NCBI RefSeq assembly: GCF_014764445.1
Contig: NZ_CP061721.1
Span: forward strand, 3,410,001 to 3,474,000
Source: Pseudarthrobacter sp. BIM B-2242
GTDB lineage: Bacteria; Actinomycetota; Actinomycetes; Actinomycetales; Micrococcaceae
Direction of reading: 5' to 3'
Length of the DNA stretch: 64,000 bases
Below are positions 1-8,787 of this stretch, piece after piece (the first letter of the stretch is position 1; the number at the start of each line of letters is the position of its first letter). A model generated the notes under the pieces. That model saw nothing but the letters and a program-made list of their open reading frames with translations. It was not told the origin of the DNA and made no database searches. Made by a program: the position numbers and the translations under genes.

Positions 1-1
1 C

Positions 2-1654
2 GCCGCTGCCGCCGCCGCCCCGGCCCACCTGGCCATGGCCTCCTATCTGGAGGCCGCCGATTACGCCGGCCTCACCGAAGAACTCTCCCGGACCGTGGAG
101 TACCTCCAGATCCTCTCCGCCGGGGCCGTGGACCGCACCCGCACCCAAGCCATCGCCGACGCCGCTGCCACCCGGGCGGTCAGGTCCTGGACCACCGGCT
201 GGGACAGCACCGGCATCGAAACCGTCACCGAAACCGACGCAGCCTGGCCCGCCGGCGCAGGCACTCCTGCTCCTGCGTCCGGGTCACCGGCGGACGACGG
301 CTGCAAAAACACCGCCGAATTCCTCCGTCTACGGCTGCGGATCGGTGGCAGCGAAGCCAAACGCCGCCTCCACCTCGCCCACGCCATCCTCCCCGAAACC
401 ACCCTCACCGGCGACACCCTCCCACCGGCCCGCGAACACCTCGCCGCAGCCCTCACCCCCACCAGCGACACGACAGACCCCGGCACCGAAACCCTGAACC
501 CCCTTGAGCTCCCGGCAGCAGCCGGGCCCGTGATGTCCTCCCAGGCCGGGACAATCATCAGCGCCACCCTGGACCGCCTCACACACCACACCACCGCCGA
601 AACCCTGGACCGGATCGAACACGACCTGACCCGCGCCGCCGCGACCACCGACCCCGACTTCCTCGCCCGCCTCGCCCGCCGCTGGGCCGACACCCTCGAC
701 GCCGACGGCACCGAACCCACCGAAGAAGCCCTCCGCCACACCCAAGGCGCGTTCATCCGCAAACCCCGCCACGGCCTGCACCACCTCGAAATCTTCGCCA
801 CCACCGACCAATACGAACACTTCGCCACCATCATGAACGCCGCCACCAACCCCCGCACCCACCCCACCACCAGCCCAGACACGGACAGCAACACCGGCAG
901 CGCCGGCACGGACAACAGCGACGGGACCGGGCAGGGCGCGCGGCAGAACACCGGCGTGTGGCAGGACAATAACGTGGACCTGGACCGGCGCACCCGGCCC
1001 CAAAAACAACTCGACGGCATCATCACCGCCTTCAAAGCAGCCCTCACCACCAACAAACTCCCCACCGCCGGCGGGAACCGCCCCCAAATCATCGCCACCA
1101 TCAACTACCAGGACCTCCTCCCCCACCTCCCAGCCCCGGAAACCGGCACCGACACCGGTCCGGCCAGCGCCGACACGGACACAGTCGCAAATACAGGTGC
1201 AGGTACAGGCACAGGCACAGGCAGTTTCATCTTCACCGGACCCGCCGCGGCCGCCACCATCCGCAAACTCGCCTGCCACGCCGACATCATCCCCACCCTC
1301 CTGGGCACCCACGGCGAAATCCTGGACCTCGGCCGCAAAACCCGCCTCTTCACCCCCGCCCAACGCCTCGCCCTCACCGCCCGCGACCAAGGCTGTACCT
1401 TCCCCAACTGCACCATCCCCGCACCCTGGTGCGAAGCCCACCACATCACCTACTGGTCACACAACGGCCCCACCAGCACCACCAACGGCGTCCTCCTCTG
1501 CTCACACCACCACCACCTCATCCACAAAGAACAATGGACCATCCACACCACCAACGACACCCCCTGGTTCACACCCCCACGCCACATCGACCCCACCCAA
1601 AAACCCCAACAAAACCACTACTTCAAACCACCCCCACCACCCCAACGCGAATAA
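2..1654 (+). CDS. DUF222 / HNH endonuclease domain protein (5' end outside window)
   Basis: The reading frame is open from the first bases, so the true start lies upstream; the ATG at 35 is probably internal. The long N-terminal part has the Ala/Thr/Arg-rich look of the DUF222 (13E12 repeat) family common in Actinobacteria. Near the C-terminus is an HNH nuclease core: Cys-rich CTFPNC, then CEAHHITYW, then a second His cluster before LIHKEQW. Such proteins are presumed nucleases; their cellular role is not established. A Gly/Thr-rich linker just before the nuclease domain is encoded by a hexamer-like tandem repeat. The C-terminus is Pro-rich. Family call is strong; function is not. Confidence 0.85.
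   Translation, partial: AAAAAAPAHLAMASYLEAADYAGLTEELSRTVEYLQILSAGAVDRTRTQAIADAAATRAVRSWTTGWDSTGIETVTETDAAWPAGAGTPAPASGSPADDGCKNTAEFLRLRLRIGGSEAKRRLHLAHAILPETTLTGDTLPPAREHLAAALTPTSDTTDPGTETLNPLELPAAAGPVMSSQAGTIISATLDRLTHHTTAETLDRIEHDLTRAAATTDPDFLARLARRWADTLDADGTEPTEEALRHTQGAFIRKPRHGLHHLEIFATTDQYEHFATIMNAATNPRTHPTTSPDTDSNTGSAGTDNSDGTGQGARQNTGVWQDNNVDLDRRTRPQKQLDGIITAFKAALTTNKLPTAGGNRPQIIATINYQDLLPHLPAPETGTDTGPASADTDTVANTGAGTGTGTGSFIFTGPAAAATIRKLACHADIIPTLLGTHGEILDLGRKTRLFTPAQRLALTARDQGCTFPNCTIPAPWCEAHHITYWSHNGPTSTTNGVLLCSHHHHLIHKEQWTIHTTNDTPWFTPPRHIDPTQKPQQNHYFKPPPPPQRE
1193..1224 (+). repeat. Short tandem hexamer repeat inside the HNH gene
   Basis: About five imperfect copies of the hexamer ACAGGC/ACAGGT run head to tail and encode the alternating Gly/Thr/Ala linker of the HNH protein. 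Six-base units keep the frame, so copy number could vary without breaking the gene. Confidence 0.6.
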
Positions 1655-1751
1655 GCAGCCGTCCACGCTTACGTGGCATGCCGCCGGAACACACGACAAT
1701 CACTCCAGTCGGTGGGAATCCGGTATCACCAGGAATTCCGGGAGCAGAACA

Positions 1752-2549
1752 CTACTCGGCCGCTGCGGCCAGGACCGGGCCCGCCCGCTCCCCCATGGCA
1801 CCGCCGGACGTAAAGCCCAGGACCTCAATCAGGACATCCTTTTCGCGATGTACCTCTGTCACGTTGACGGAGCGGGCCGATCCTTCAACGACGCCTGCCG
1901 GGTAGCCGTCAATGGTCACTCCCCACCGGTACACCGCCGGATCAGCAGACTCCCAGCTGACTTTGACCTCGCTGATCCGCCCCACCGTAGAGAGAACTTC
2001 GACACGGACATTAGACGGCGCTGCCAGCCGCGGGTGCGACGGTGCAGTGCTGACGCGAACTGGTGTCTCCAACGTGTCGGTACCACCGGCAATGCCGGTG
2101 GTACCGAGAATCATAAGTCCTTCAAATTCTGCGGCGTAGGTGTGCTTGAGGACCGGAGCGTTAGTGGTTCGGTCGTAGCTTCCGTCCCCGTCCAGGTCCC
2201 ATTCGTACTTCACGACCACGCCCACGGATTCTGATGCGTCATACGTAATTTCCATACCCGGCATTGCGAAGTATCCGTTGATCGGCAACCTGGCCTCGAC
2301 ATAGTCAACATGCTTACCCAGAGGAATGGCGATCGCCTGCACCGGAGCACCCGAAGCCTGCCCCGACGGCGAGGAAGCGTCCGCGGGGGCTGGAGGTACG
2401 CCGGTTTCGGCGGGAGCTGAAAGAGTCCACGTCTGCGGCGTCGCACCTCCTCCCGGCACACCTTCGGCGCAACCCGTCACCAGGAGCGCTAACGCTAAAA
2501 GTGTTGCGGGCGCCACAGCGCGCCTGCTCAGCCGGTTGGATGCCTTCAT
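1752..2549 (-). CDS. PKD-domain lipoprotein
   Basis: Predicted 265-residue secreted lipoprotein. The N-terminus has Arg residues, a hydrophobic stretch and a lipobox ending at Cys27 (LLVTGC). About residues 95-140 resemble a PKD fold, with YDASES followed by YEWDLDGDGSYD, a pattern typical of PKD modules in surface proteins. Residues 170-260 look like a second beta-sandwich, possibly fibronectin-III-like. The ATG follows a G-rich GGGGGAAAC. It stands alone and no partner is evident. The likely role is extracellular binding or adhesion, by inference from the domain only. Confidence 0.75.
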   Translation of the reverse strand: MKASNRLSRRAVAPATLLALALLVTGCAEGVPGGGATPQTWTLSAPAETGVPPAPADASSPSGQASGAPVQAIAIPLGKHVDYVEARLPINGYFAMPGMEITYDASESVGVVVKYEWDLDGDGSYDRTTNAPVLKHTYAAEFEGLMILGTTGIAGGTDTLETPVRVSTAPSHPRLAAPSNVRVEVLSTVGRISEVKVSWESADPAVYRWGVTIDGYPAGVVEGSARSVNVTEVHREKDVLIEVLGFTSGGAMGERAGPVLAAAAE

Positions 2550-2701
2550 GTTTCCCCCAAAGAAGTGACGTGCACCAAGTGGATCACGCGCGCCGCTTCC
2601 GGTCTATGGCCACATGCAGCCAGCAAACCCGCCACGACTCCGCGGGCACTTTCGACCTGGTCTCAAGAAGCACTCTTGCGGGGCAACGTCCTTAAACACG
2701 G

Positions 2702-2739
2702 CTGCCCCGGCCGGAACCCAAAGGTTCCGGCCGGGGCAG
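2702..2739 (-). terminator. Perfect 17-bp hairpin downstream of the binding-protein gene
   Basis: Two 17-base arms beginning CTGCCCCGGCC pair perfectly around a 4-base CAAA loop. The hairpin lies about 80 bases after the stop of the ABC binding-protein gene on the minus strand. There is no U-run, as is common for actinobacterial terminators. Confidence 0.7.
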
Positions 2740-2821
2740 TGGTGACAACCCGCCGTCGTACGCTTCCTGCATGCGCCCCAGGTCCCGTCAGAGGCGCCCG
2801 GAGGGATGCACTGGCGCGTCC

Positions 2822-4180
2822 TTAGCTGATTGCGGACTTCATTTCGTCGTGTGCCTTCTTGCCCGCGTCGTCAGTGGAGAGTCGGTTGAAGAGGACTTCG
2901 GAGGTGTAACGCTTGACGATCTCCTGGATGGCGCCGGCGCCCTTCGGCGGCGGTGCGGGAGCCTCGCCGAGCTCATCCTTGATCTGATCGATGAACTTGA
3001 CCACCTTGATATCGGCGGGGGTGAGCTTCGGCTCGATCGCTGCGCGGACGTCCGAGTTGGGGTACACACCGCGGTCTGCCAGCAGGGCCTCGCCGGCCTT
3101 TTCACTGTTGGCCAGGAAGTTGATGAACTTGGCGGTTTCCTCAGGGTGCTTGGTGCGCGATGAAGCCGACCAGAACTGGGAAGCCTTGTACCAGAGCTGC
3201 GCATCGGCAGCTTTGCCCGTGGTGGACGGGAAGCGGAGGATCTGCAGGTCCGAACCCGCAGCCTTCTCCAGTGCCGGCAGCTGGTTGGACCACCAGAACG
3301 CGAGCCCGTTCTTGCCGACGGCCAGGCCACTCTGATCGAGCGGGGCGGCCTCGGCTTCCACAACCTCAGACGCCGTGGGCACAGCCTTGTTCTCGCTGAG
3401 CTCCTTCAGGTTTGCCCACCACCCGGCGATGTCGCCCGGCTCGAAGCCGAGCTTGCCGTCGGAGGTGTACAGGGACTTGCCGTTCTGCCGGAGCCAGACG
3501 CCGAGCGAGGCTTCATCCGTGCCATAGGCGGCGGCACCGTAGGTGCCCTTCGGCGAGTTGGCGGTCACTTCGGCGGAAATGCGCGCGAAGTCGTCCCAGG
3601 TCCAGGTCGTGTCGTCCGGGAGTTCAACCCCGGCGGCCTTGAAGACTTCCGGATTGGCCAGAATGGTGGCGGCATTGATGCCGGCCGCGATGCCCGTCAG
3701 GCCCTTCTCACTCTTGCCGGCGTTGAGGGCTGCCTCGTCAAGCTTTGACGTGTCGATCTCGTACTTGGAGAGGTCCAGGAGCGCACCGCGGGTTGAGTAC
3801 TCGGTGATGTACTTCTCGTCCATCTGGATGATGTCCGGGGCATCGTTGGCAGCAACCTGGGTGGCCAGCTTGTCCCAGTAACCGCTCCAGTCGCCGTACT
3901 CGGGCTTGATCTTGATGTTGGGATTCTCTGCCTCGAAGGCGGCGATGGCGGCCTGTGTGACCTGGGCCCGCTTGTCGCTTCCCCACCAGGAGAAGCGCAG
4001 TTCAACGGGTCCGCCGTCACTCTGCGGGGCGGCTCCCCCGCCGCAGGCGCTAAGGGCCATGACGACGGCGGCTGCCGCGGCTACCGCGCCTGTCTTACGG
4101 AAGCGGCGGCGTGCGCCGGAGGGTGACGCAGCTGCCGGACTTTGGTTGCCAGCAGCGTCAGAGCGGGGAAAAAGCGGCAC
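2822..4180 (-). CDS. ABC transporter sugar-binding lipoprotein
   Basis: Extracellular solute-binding protein (family 1) of 452 residues, likely presenting a carbohydrate or sugar acid to the two permeases encoded upstream. A basic N-terminus and Ala-rich signal peptide end in a lipobox, VVMALSAC (Cys46). The mature part starts with LRFSWWGSDKRAQ and has the PDIIQMDEKY segment usual in this family. The GTG start at 4180 has GGAG six bases upstream. It is separated from the permease genes by a 98-bp gap that carries its own promoter and a LacI-type operator, so it can be transcribed independently, a common way to make more binding protein than permease. Substrate is inferred only from the neighbouring sugar-acid genes. 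Confidence 0.9.
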   Translation of the reverse strand: MPLFPRSDAAGNQSPAAASPSGARRRFRKTGAVAAAAAVVMALSACGGGAAPQSDGGPVELRFSWWGSDKRAQVTQAAIAAFEAENPNIKIKPEYGDWSGYWDKLATQVAANDAPDIIQMDEKYITEYSTRGALLDLSKYEIDTSKLDEAALNAGKSEKGLTGIAAGINAATILANPEVFKAAGVELPDDTTWTWDDFARISAEVTANSPKGTYGAAAYGTDEASLGVWLRQNGKSLYTSDGKLGFEPGDIAGWWANLKELSENKAVPTASEVVEAEAAPLDQSGLAVGKNGLAFWWSNQLPALEKAAGSDLQILRFPSTTGKAADAQLWYKASQFWSASSRTKHPEETAKFINFLANSEKAGEALLADRGVYPNSDVRAAIEPKLTPADIKVVKFIDQIKDELGEAPAPPPKGAGAIQEIVKRYTSEVLFNRLSTDDAGKKAHDEMKSAIS

Positions 4181-4223
4181 TGGATACTCCGATCTTCTTT
4201 GATCTCGTGAGGAAGGAATGGAT

Positions 4224-4274
4224 GAGAAAGCGTTTTCTTGATCTAATGCTACAAGTCTATGACTTGTATTACAA
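4224..4274 (-). promoter_or_regulatory. Promoter and LacI-type operator of the binding-protein gene
   Basis: On the minus strand, -35 TTGTAA (4269-4274) and -10 TAGCAT (4246-4251) are 17 bases apart. The near-palindrome GAGAAAGCGTTTTCTT (4224-4239) sits at the expected transcription start, ideal for repression. The same core occurs at 6556, 16220 and 16296, pointing to the LacI protein encoded at 16491. Confidence 0.8.
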
Positions 4275-4278
4275 GAGG

Positions 4279-5229
4279 TTATTTGATGCCCGTGGTGGCG
4301 ATGCCCTTGATCAGGAACCGCTGGCCAAAGAGGAACACGAGGAACACCGGCAGCAGCGAGACGATGGACATCGCGAACAGCGATCCCCAGCTGGTGGCGG
4401 ACTGCGCATCCACAAAGGCGCGAAGAGCTACGGGGACTGTGAACATGTCCGGATCGGTCAGGTAGATAAGGGCGCCGAAGAAATCGTTCCAGGTCCAGAT
4501 GAAGGTGAAGATGGTGGTGGTGGCGAGGGCCGGCACCATCAGCGGCAGGATCACCCGCAGGAAGATGCGCGGGTGGCCGGCGCCGTCGATCCGCGCGGCC
4601 TCATCGAGGTCCTTCGGGATGCCGCGGATGAACTGGACCATCAGGAAGACAAAGAATGCGTCCGTTGCCAGGAGCTTGGGCACGATGAGCGGCCAGAACG
4701 TGTTCACCCAGCCGATCTGCGAAAACAGAATGTACTGCGGCACAATCACCACGTGGAACGGCAGCATGATGGTCAGCAGCATGATGCCGAAGAAGAGCTT
4801 CTTGCCACTGAACTGCAGCCGGGCAAACGCGTAGGCGGCCATCGAGCATGAGATGAGGTTGCCCAGGATGGAGCCGATCACCACGATGGCCGAGTTGAGC
4901 ATGTAGTGCCCGAACGGATGCGTCAGCGCGGACCAGCCGTCCGTGTAGTTGCTCATTTCCAGGGTGCTTAGCCAGAGTCCGGGATCCTTGAAAATCAGGT
5001 CATTGGGCCGCAGGGAGGACACCACCATCCACAGCAGCGGGTAGATCATCAAGCCGCCGGCCAGGATCAGGATGGCGTGCTTGATCAGCGCCTTGGTGCG
5101 GGCCGAGCGGCTGAACGCGAGGGTTCCGCGGGATTCGCGGGCCTTCTTGGGCTTGCGGTGGTTCGTTGGCGTACCGGCGCCGGCATTGTTCTTATCCGGG
5201 GCGGGCAGCGTCTCAAGTTTAGTCGTCAT
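4279..5229 (-). CDS. Carbohydrate ABC transporter permease (MalG type)
   Basis: Inner-membrane permease of 316 residues, second of a pair. After a soluble basic N-terminus there are about six hydrophobic segments. The conserved EAA loop is present (EAARIDGAGHPRIF), followed by the conserved ILPLMVPAL. The ATG at 5229 overlaps the end of the upstream permease gene by 11 bases (ATGACGACTAA), which indicates translational coupling. The frame is open a further 101 codons upstream, but that part lies inside the other permease and is Arg/Ser-rich nonsense. No ATPase gene is nearby. Confidence 0.92.
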   Translation of the reverse strand: MTTKLETLPAPDKNNAGAGTPTNHRKPKKARESRGTLAFSRSARTKALIKHAILILAGGLMIYPLLWMVVSSLRPNDLIFKDPGLWLSTLEMSNYTDGWSALTHPFGHYMLNSAIVVIGSILGNLISCSMAAYAFARLQFSGKKLFFGIMLLTIMLPFHVVIVPQYILFSQIGWVNTFWPLIVPKLLATDAFFVFLMVQFIRGIPKDLDEAARIDGAGHPRIFLRVILPLMVPALATTTIFTFIWTWNDFFGALIYLTDPDMFTVPVALRAFVDAQSATSWGSLFAMSIVSLLPVFLVFLFGQRFLIKGIATTGIK

Positions 5230-6163
5230 AGAAAACCCAATACTTTGCAGCGATGAAGTTGATGGCGGTGAATACACCGATGATGACCAACAGGAACCAG
5301 GCCATGGCCGAGGCGTAGCCCATGTCGAACTGGCCGAAGCCCTTCTGGTACAGGTACAGCGTGAAGAACATCGTGGAGTCCGACGGCCCGCCGTTGCCGC
5401 CCGAGACGATGAACGCCTGGGTGAAGGACTGGAACGATCCGATGATCTGCAGCACAAGGTTGAAGAAGATGATGGGGCTGAGCATCGGCAGCGTGATCTT
5501 CCAGAACTGCTGAAGCGTGGTGGCGCCGTCAACCTTGGCGGCTTCGTAGTACATCACCGGGATCTGCCGGAGGCCGGCCAGGAAGATGATCATGGGGGCG
5601 CCGAAGGTCCACACGTGGAGCAGGACAATGGAGCCCAGCGCCGTGCTCGGGTCGGAGATCCAGCCCGGGCCCTGGATGCCAACAAGGGCCAGCGCCTGGT
5701 TGACCAGGCCGGTGGTGCCGAAGATCTGCTTCCACAGGATAGCCACCGCCACCGAACCGCCCAGCAGGGACGGCAGGTAGAAGACCGAGCGGTAGAACGG
5801 CAGGCCGCGCAGGCCCTTGTCCAGCACCAGCGCGATCAGCAGGGCCACTGCGAGCTGCAGCGGCACACCAACAAAGACGTACGTGAACGTCACGCCCAGC
5901 GAGTTGTGCAGCCGGGCGTCGGTGAACATCCGGATGAAGTTGTCCAGGCCGGTCCATTCCGGCGGCTGCAGGAGGTTGTAGTCCGTAAAGGACAGGTACA
6001 GCGACATCAGCATCGGTCCGATGGTGATGGCCACCAGGCCTACCAGCCATGGCAGCAGGAAGATGTACGCGGCCTTGTTGTCCCGGCCGTTAGCCTTCTT
6101 CTCCTCAGCCGTCATCGGCCCCTTGCGGCGCTTGAGCGTTGAGAGTTCACCAATGGCGCTCAT
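5219..6163 (-). CDS. Carbohydrate ABC transporter permease (MalF type)
   Basis: First permease of the importer, 314 residues, with about six membrane segments beginning at YIFLLPWLVGLVAIT. The EAA loop YEAAKVDGATTLQQFW is followed by ITLPMLSP. The sequence just before its ATG is a poor ribosome site. Instead, the stop of a 34-codon upstream reading frame overlaps it as ATGA, so translation may be coupled to that small ORF, which has a strong Shine-Dalgarno. It is followed directly by the second permease. Confidence 0.92.
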   Translation of the reverse strand: MSAIGELSTLKRRKGPMTAEEKKANGRDNKAAYIFLLPWLVGLVAITIGPMLMSLYLSFTDYNLLQPPEWTGLDNFIRMFTDARLHNSLGVTFTYVFVGVPLQLAVALLIALVLDKGLRGLPFYRSVFYLPSLLGGSVAVAILWKQIFGTTGLVNQALALVGIQGPGWISDPSTALGSIVLLHVWTFGAPMIIFLAGLRQIPVMYYEAAKVDGATTLQQFWKITLPMLSPIIFFNLVLQIIGSFQSFTQAFIVSGGNGGPSDSTMFFTLYLYQKGFGQFDMGYASAMAWFLLVIIGVFTAINFIAAKYWVFYDD

Positions 6164-6264
6164 ACTGGCGCCCTGCTGTCGCCCCGCCGGGCTGCTGCAG
6201 CCAGCACGCCTTCCGGGGACGGTCCCGCCGGGCGCAGAGCCCCGGGTTTCTGGTTAGCGGCCAT
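6160..6264 (-). CDS. Candidate 34-residue leader peptide coupled to the permease
   Basis: A small minus-strand frame starts at ATG 6264, preceded by an excellent Shine-Dalgarno (AAAGGAG, then ACCAT, then ATG), and ends with TGA overlapping the permease ATG (ATGA). The peptide begins MAANQKPGALRPAG and is Ala/Pro/Arg-rich with no hydrophobic segment. The strong ribosome site and precise overlap argue that it is translated, because the permease itself has no good site. It may be a leader for translational coupling. Alternatively a one-base sequence error could make it the true N-terminus of the permease. Confidence 0.5.
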   Translation of the reverse strand: MAANQKPGALRPAGPSPEGVLAAAARRGDSRAPV

Positions 6265-6489
6265 ATGGTCTCCTTTGGTCATCGTGGCCCTCCACGTGGT
6301 GTTGATCGCTCCGGCAGGGTGAATCCGCCGGTTCGGGTGAGTGCGCAGTCCGGGTAGACCCGCAGATCGGATGACCGCAACCGGGTCATCAACCCATGCG
6401 ATCCGTTGCCATACCGCTTCCGATGGCGGATTCTGTCCGTATCCGGCTAAGAGGCGCCGGCCCGGATCCTGCCACCGTCCCGCGGTCTG

Positions 6490-6571
6490 CGGGAAAGCGG
6501 TTCCCTACCAAAGTAAACGGTTTCTTGACTGCTGTACAGGCTTTTGCTAATTTTTGAGAAAGCGTTTTCCG
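6490..6571 (+). promoter_or_regulatory. Promoter with three LacI-type operator-like sites (in gap 6265-6722)
   Basis: This lies in the 458-bp gap between divergent units. On the plus strand, TTGACT (6525-6530) and TAATTT (6548-6553) are 17 bases apart. GAGAAAGCGTTTTCCG (6556-6571) lies just after the -10. A related AAGTAAACGGTTTCTT (6511-6526) overlaps the -35, and GGGAAAGCGGTTCCC (6490-6504) lies further upstream, where it could also serve the minus-strand permease operon. I found no convincing gene in the rest of the gap and no clear minus-strand promoter. Confidence 0.75.
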
Positions 6572-6722
6572 AAACGGGTCCGCTGACTCAGCCACCGGCT
6601 TTGTCTGCCTCTAACAGTGACGTTTCTGCGCCAGAAGTCTGTAATGGGAATGACACCGGGAGTAAACGTACGACGACGTCACCTCCTCCCAGCCCCGTTC
6701 ACCACTAGCCCCAAGGATCCTG

Positions 6723-8765
6723 ATGATTCAGCAATCGGCCAAGCAGGCCGCCCGCCACACCGTCGGGCCCGGGGCTTCTGCCCCTACAGCGCCTCCGCGC
6801 ATCGCTTTGGTAGGCGTGCACGGCTTTGGCGAGAGGCACCGGGCCAACCTGACTGGGCTCCAGGCGGCCGGCGTCGTCGAGCTCGTGGCAGTGGCCGATC
6901 CCTACCCCCCGCAGGACGGCACTCTCCCCGGTTCTGTGGCGGTCTTCAACACACTGGACCAGCTTCTGGCCGCCGGCGCAGCCCCTGACGTGGTCATTCT
7001 TGCCACGCCTATCCAGACGCACGCACCGCTTGCGCTGGCCGCGCTCACGGCCGGGTCCGACATCTACGTGGAAAAGCCCCCGGTGGCGTCCATGGCACAG
7101 TTCCAGGACCTGCTGGCCGCGGCGGATGCGTCGGGACAGCTGGTCCAAGTGGGGTTCCAGAGCCTGGGATCGCACGCCCTCCCCGCGATCCGCAGGGCCA
7201 TCGACTCTGGCGGGATTGGCGACGTCCTGGGGCTGAGCGCCCAGGGCAGGTGGGTGCGGACCAGGGGGTACTTCACGCGTTCGCGCTGGGCCGGCAAACG
7301 CAGCCTGGACGGCACCGATGTGGTGGACGGCGTGGCCACCAACGCGCTGGCACATGCGGTAGCCACCGGACTCCACATGGCAGGCGCACACACCACCGCA
7401 GATGTGGCTTCCGTGGAGACCGACCTCTACCGTGCCCACACCACCCAGAGCGATGACACCTCGGTAATCCGCGTCCGCACCACCGCCGGCCGGACACTGC
7501 TGTGCGCCCTCACGCTCTGCGCCCCGGAACAGCAGAATCCCTCGGTGACGGTCCACGGCACGCTGGGCGACATCACGTTTTTCTACACCGAAGACGAGGT
7601 GGTCACCACCACCCGCGACGGCGAGCGCCGTGAAACCTTCGGCCGGACCGATCTGCTGGAGAACCTGCTCGCCGCGCGGCAGACCGGGACTCCGCTGCTG
7701 TGTTCCCTGGCGGATACCGGCGCGTTCACGTCGGTACTCGAAGCCATCCGGACGTCCCCGGAGCCCCAGGAAATCGGCGCCGATCATGTCACCTGGGAGG
7801 GCGACGGTGACGACGCGCACCCTGTCGTCCACAATCTTCCCGAGGTGATGGACCGCGCGGCCAAGGCACAGGCCACCTTCGCGGAACTGGGCGTTCCGTG
7901 GGCACGCAGCCTTCCGGCGTCCCGAAGCTTCGTCTTGGACGGTCATCCTGTGGCCGCCTTCCAGGACGGCAGCCGCATCCGCTCCGTTTCCTCTCCGCGG
8001 CCCTACCTTCATCCCGTCCGCACACTGGCCGGGACCGTCGTCACGGATCACCAGCCGCTCGACCACGTGTGGCACCTCGGTGTCGGCGTGGCCCTGCAGG
8101 ATGTGGACGGCGTCAACTTTTGGGGCGGCCGCACTTATACCCGCGCGGCGGGCGAATACGTCTGGCGCCCGGATCACGGCAGCATCGTCCGGTTGGGTGA
8201 ACCGCTCGAGCGGGACGGTTCCCTGGCGGAAAAACTGTCCTGGAACGGTCCCGACGGCGCTCCCATCCTGACAGAACAGCGCATCTGGACGTGGGCCGCC
8301 GTCGCGCCTTCCGTTTGGCGGCTCACGCTGGACTTCGCGCTCTCCCCCGCCGGCCGCCATCCCGTCAGCCTGGGCAGCCCGGGCTCCAACGGCCGCGCCC
8401 AAGGCGGATACGGCGGGTTCTTCTGGCGCCTCCCCGAATGCTCCGGAGCCACCGTGTGGGCGCCAGATGCAGCCGGGAATACCCTGACCGGCGAGTCAGC
8501 CGTGCACGGGACCGTGACGCCGTGGCTTGCCTGGTCCGGCGCTTTTGCCGGCAGCGCCGCCACTTTGGTGTTCGTCGCCGCTGAGGGCTCCCATGACCCG
8601 TGGTTTGTGCGCGTGGACGGCTACCCGGGCGTGGGGCAGTCGCTCGCTTGGGATGCGCCGGTAATTGCCGAGCCCGGCACACCGGTCCGGCGGAGCGTCA
8701 CCGTGTTTATCGCCGACGGATTTTTGGGCACCGACGACATCGAGACCTTGATATCAAAACTTTGA
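6723..8765 (+). CDS. Gfo/Idh/MocA oxidoreductase fused to a PmoA-like (DUF6807) domain
   Basis: A two-domain protein of 680 residues. Residues about 26-370 form an NAD(P)-dependent Gfo/Idh/MocA oxidoreductase: a glycine-rich nucleotide loop (ALVGVHGFGERH) and the family EKPP motif near residue 117 that carries the catalytic-region Lys. From about residue 395 to the end is a beta-rich domain with HVWHLGVGVAL, NFWGGRTY, and GGYGGFFWRLP, the pattern of the PmoA/DUF6807 family, which occurs mostly in sugar-catabolism loci and has no well-established reaction. ATG 6723 follows AAGGATCCTG. The M24-like gene starts 22 bp downstream, and the pair is under the LacI-type operator at 6556. Substrate is likely a sugar or sugar acid from the importer, by inference. 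Confidence 0.87.
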   Translation: MIQQSAKQAARHTVGPGASAPTAPPRIALVGVHGFGERHRANLTGLQAAGVVELVAVADPYPPQDGTLPGSVAVFNTLDQLLAAGAAPDVVILATPIQTHAPLALAALTAGSDIYVEKPPVASMAQFQDLLAAADASGQLVQVGFQSLGSHALPAIRRAIDSGGIGDVLGLSAQGRWVRTRGYFTRSRWAGKRSLDGTDVVDGVATNALAHAVATGLHMAGAHTTADVASVETDLYRAHTTQSDDTSVIRVRTTAGRTLLCALTLCAPEQQNPSVTVHGTLGDITFFYTEDEVVTTTRDGERRETFGRTDLLENLLAARQTGTPLLCSLADTGAFTSVLEAIRTSPEPQEIGADHVTWEGDGDDAHPVVHNLPEVMDRAAKAQATFAELGVPWARSLPASRSFVLDGHPVAAFQDGSRIRSVSSPRPYLHPVRTLAGTVVTDHQPLDHVWHLGVGVALQDVDGVNFWGGRTYTRAAGEYVWRPDHGSIVRLGEPLERDGSLAEKLSWNGPDGAPILTEQRIWTWAAVAPSVWRLTLDFALSPAGRHPVSLGSPGSNGRAQGGYGGFFWRLPECSGATVWAPDAAGNTLTGESAVHGTVTPWLAWSGAFAGSAATLVFVAAEGSHDPWFVRVDGYPGVGQSLAWDAPVIAEPGTPVRRSVTVFIADGFLGTDDIETLISKL

Positions 8766-8787
8766 CCAGACCACAGGGGACCCCATC

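Noticed and set aside
5230..5532. 101-codon N-terminal extension of the MalG-type permease
   Set aside because: It is inside the other permease, Arg/Ser-rich, and the ATG at 5229 with an 11-bp overlap fits better.
6705..8402. A 565-codon minus-strand open frame opposite the PmoA-fusion gene
   Set aside because: High-GC antisense frame; Arg/Gly-rich with no motif, whereas the plus strand encodes clear Gfo/Idh and PmoA patterns.
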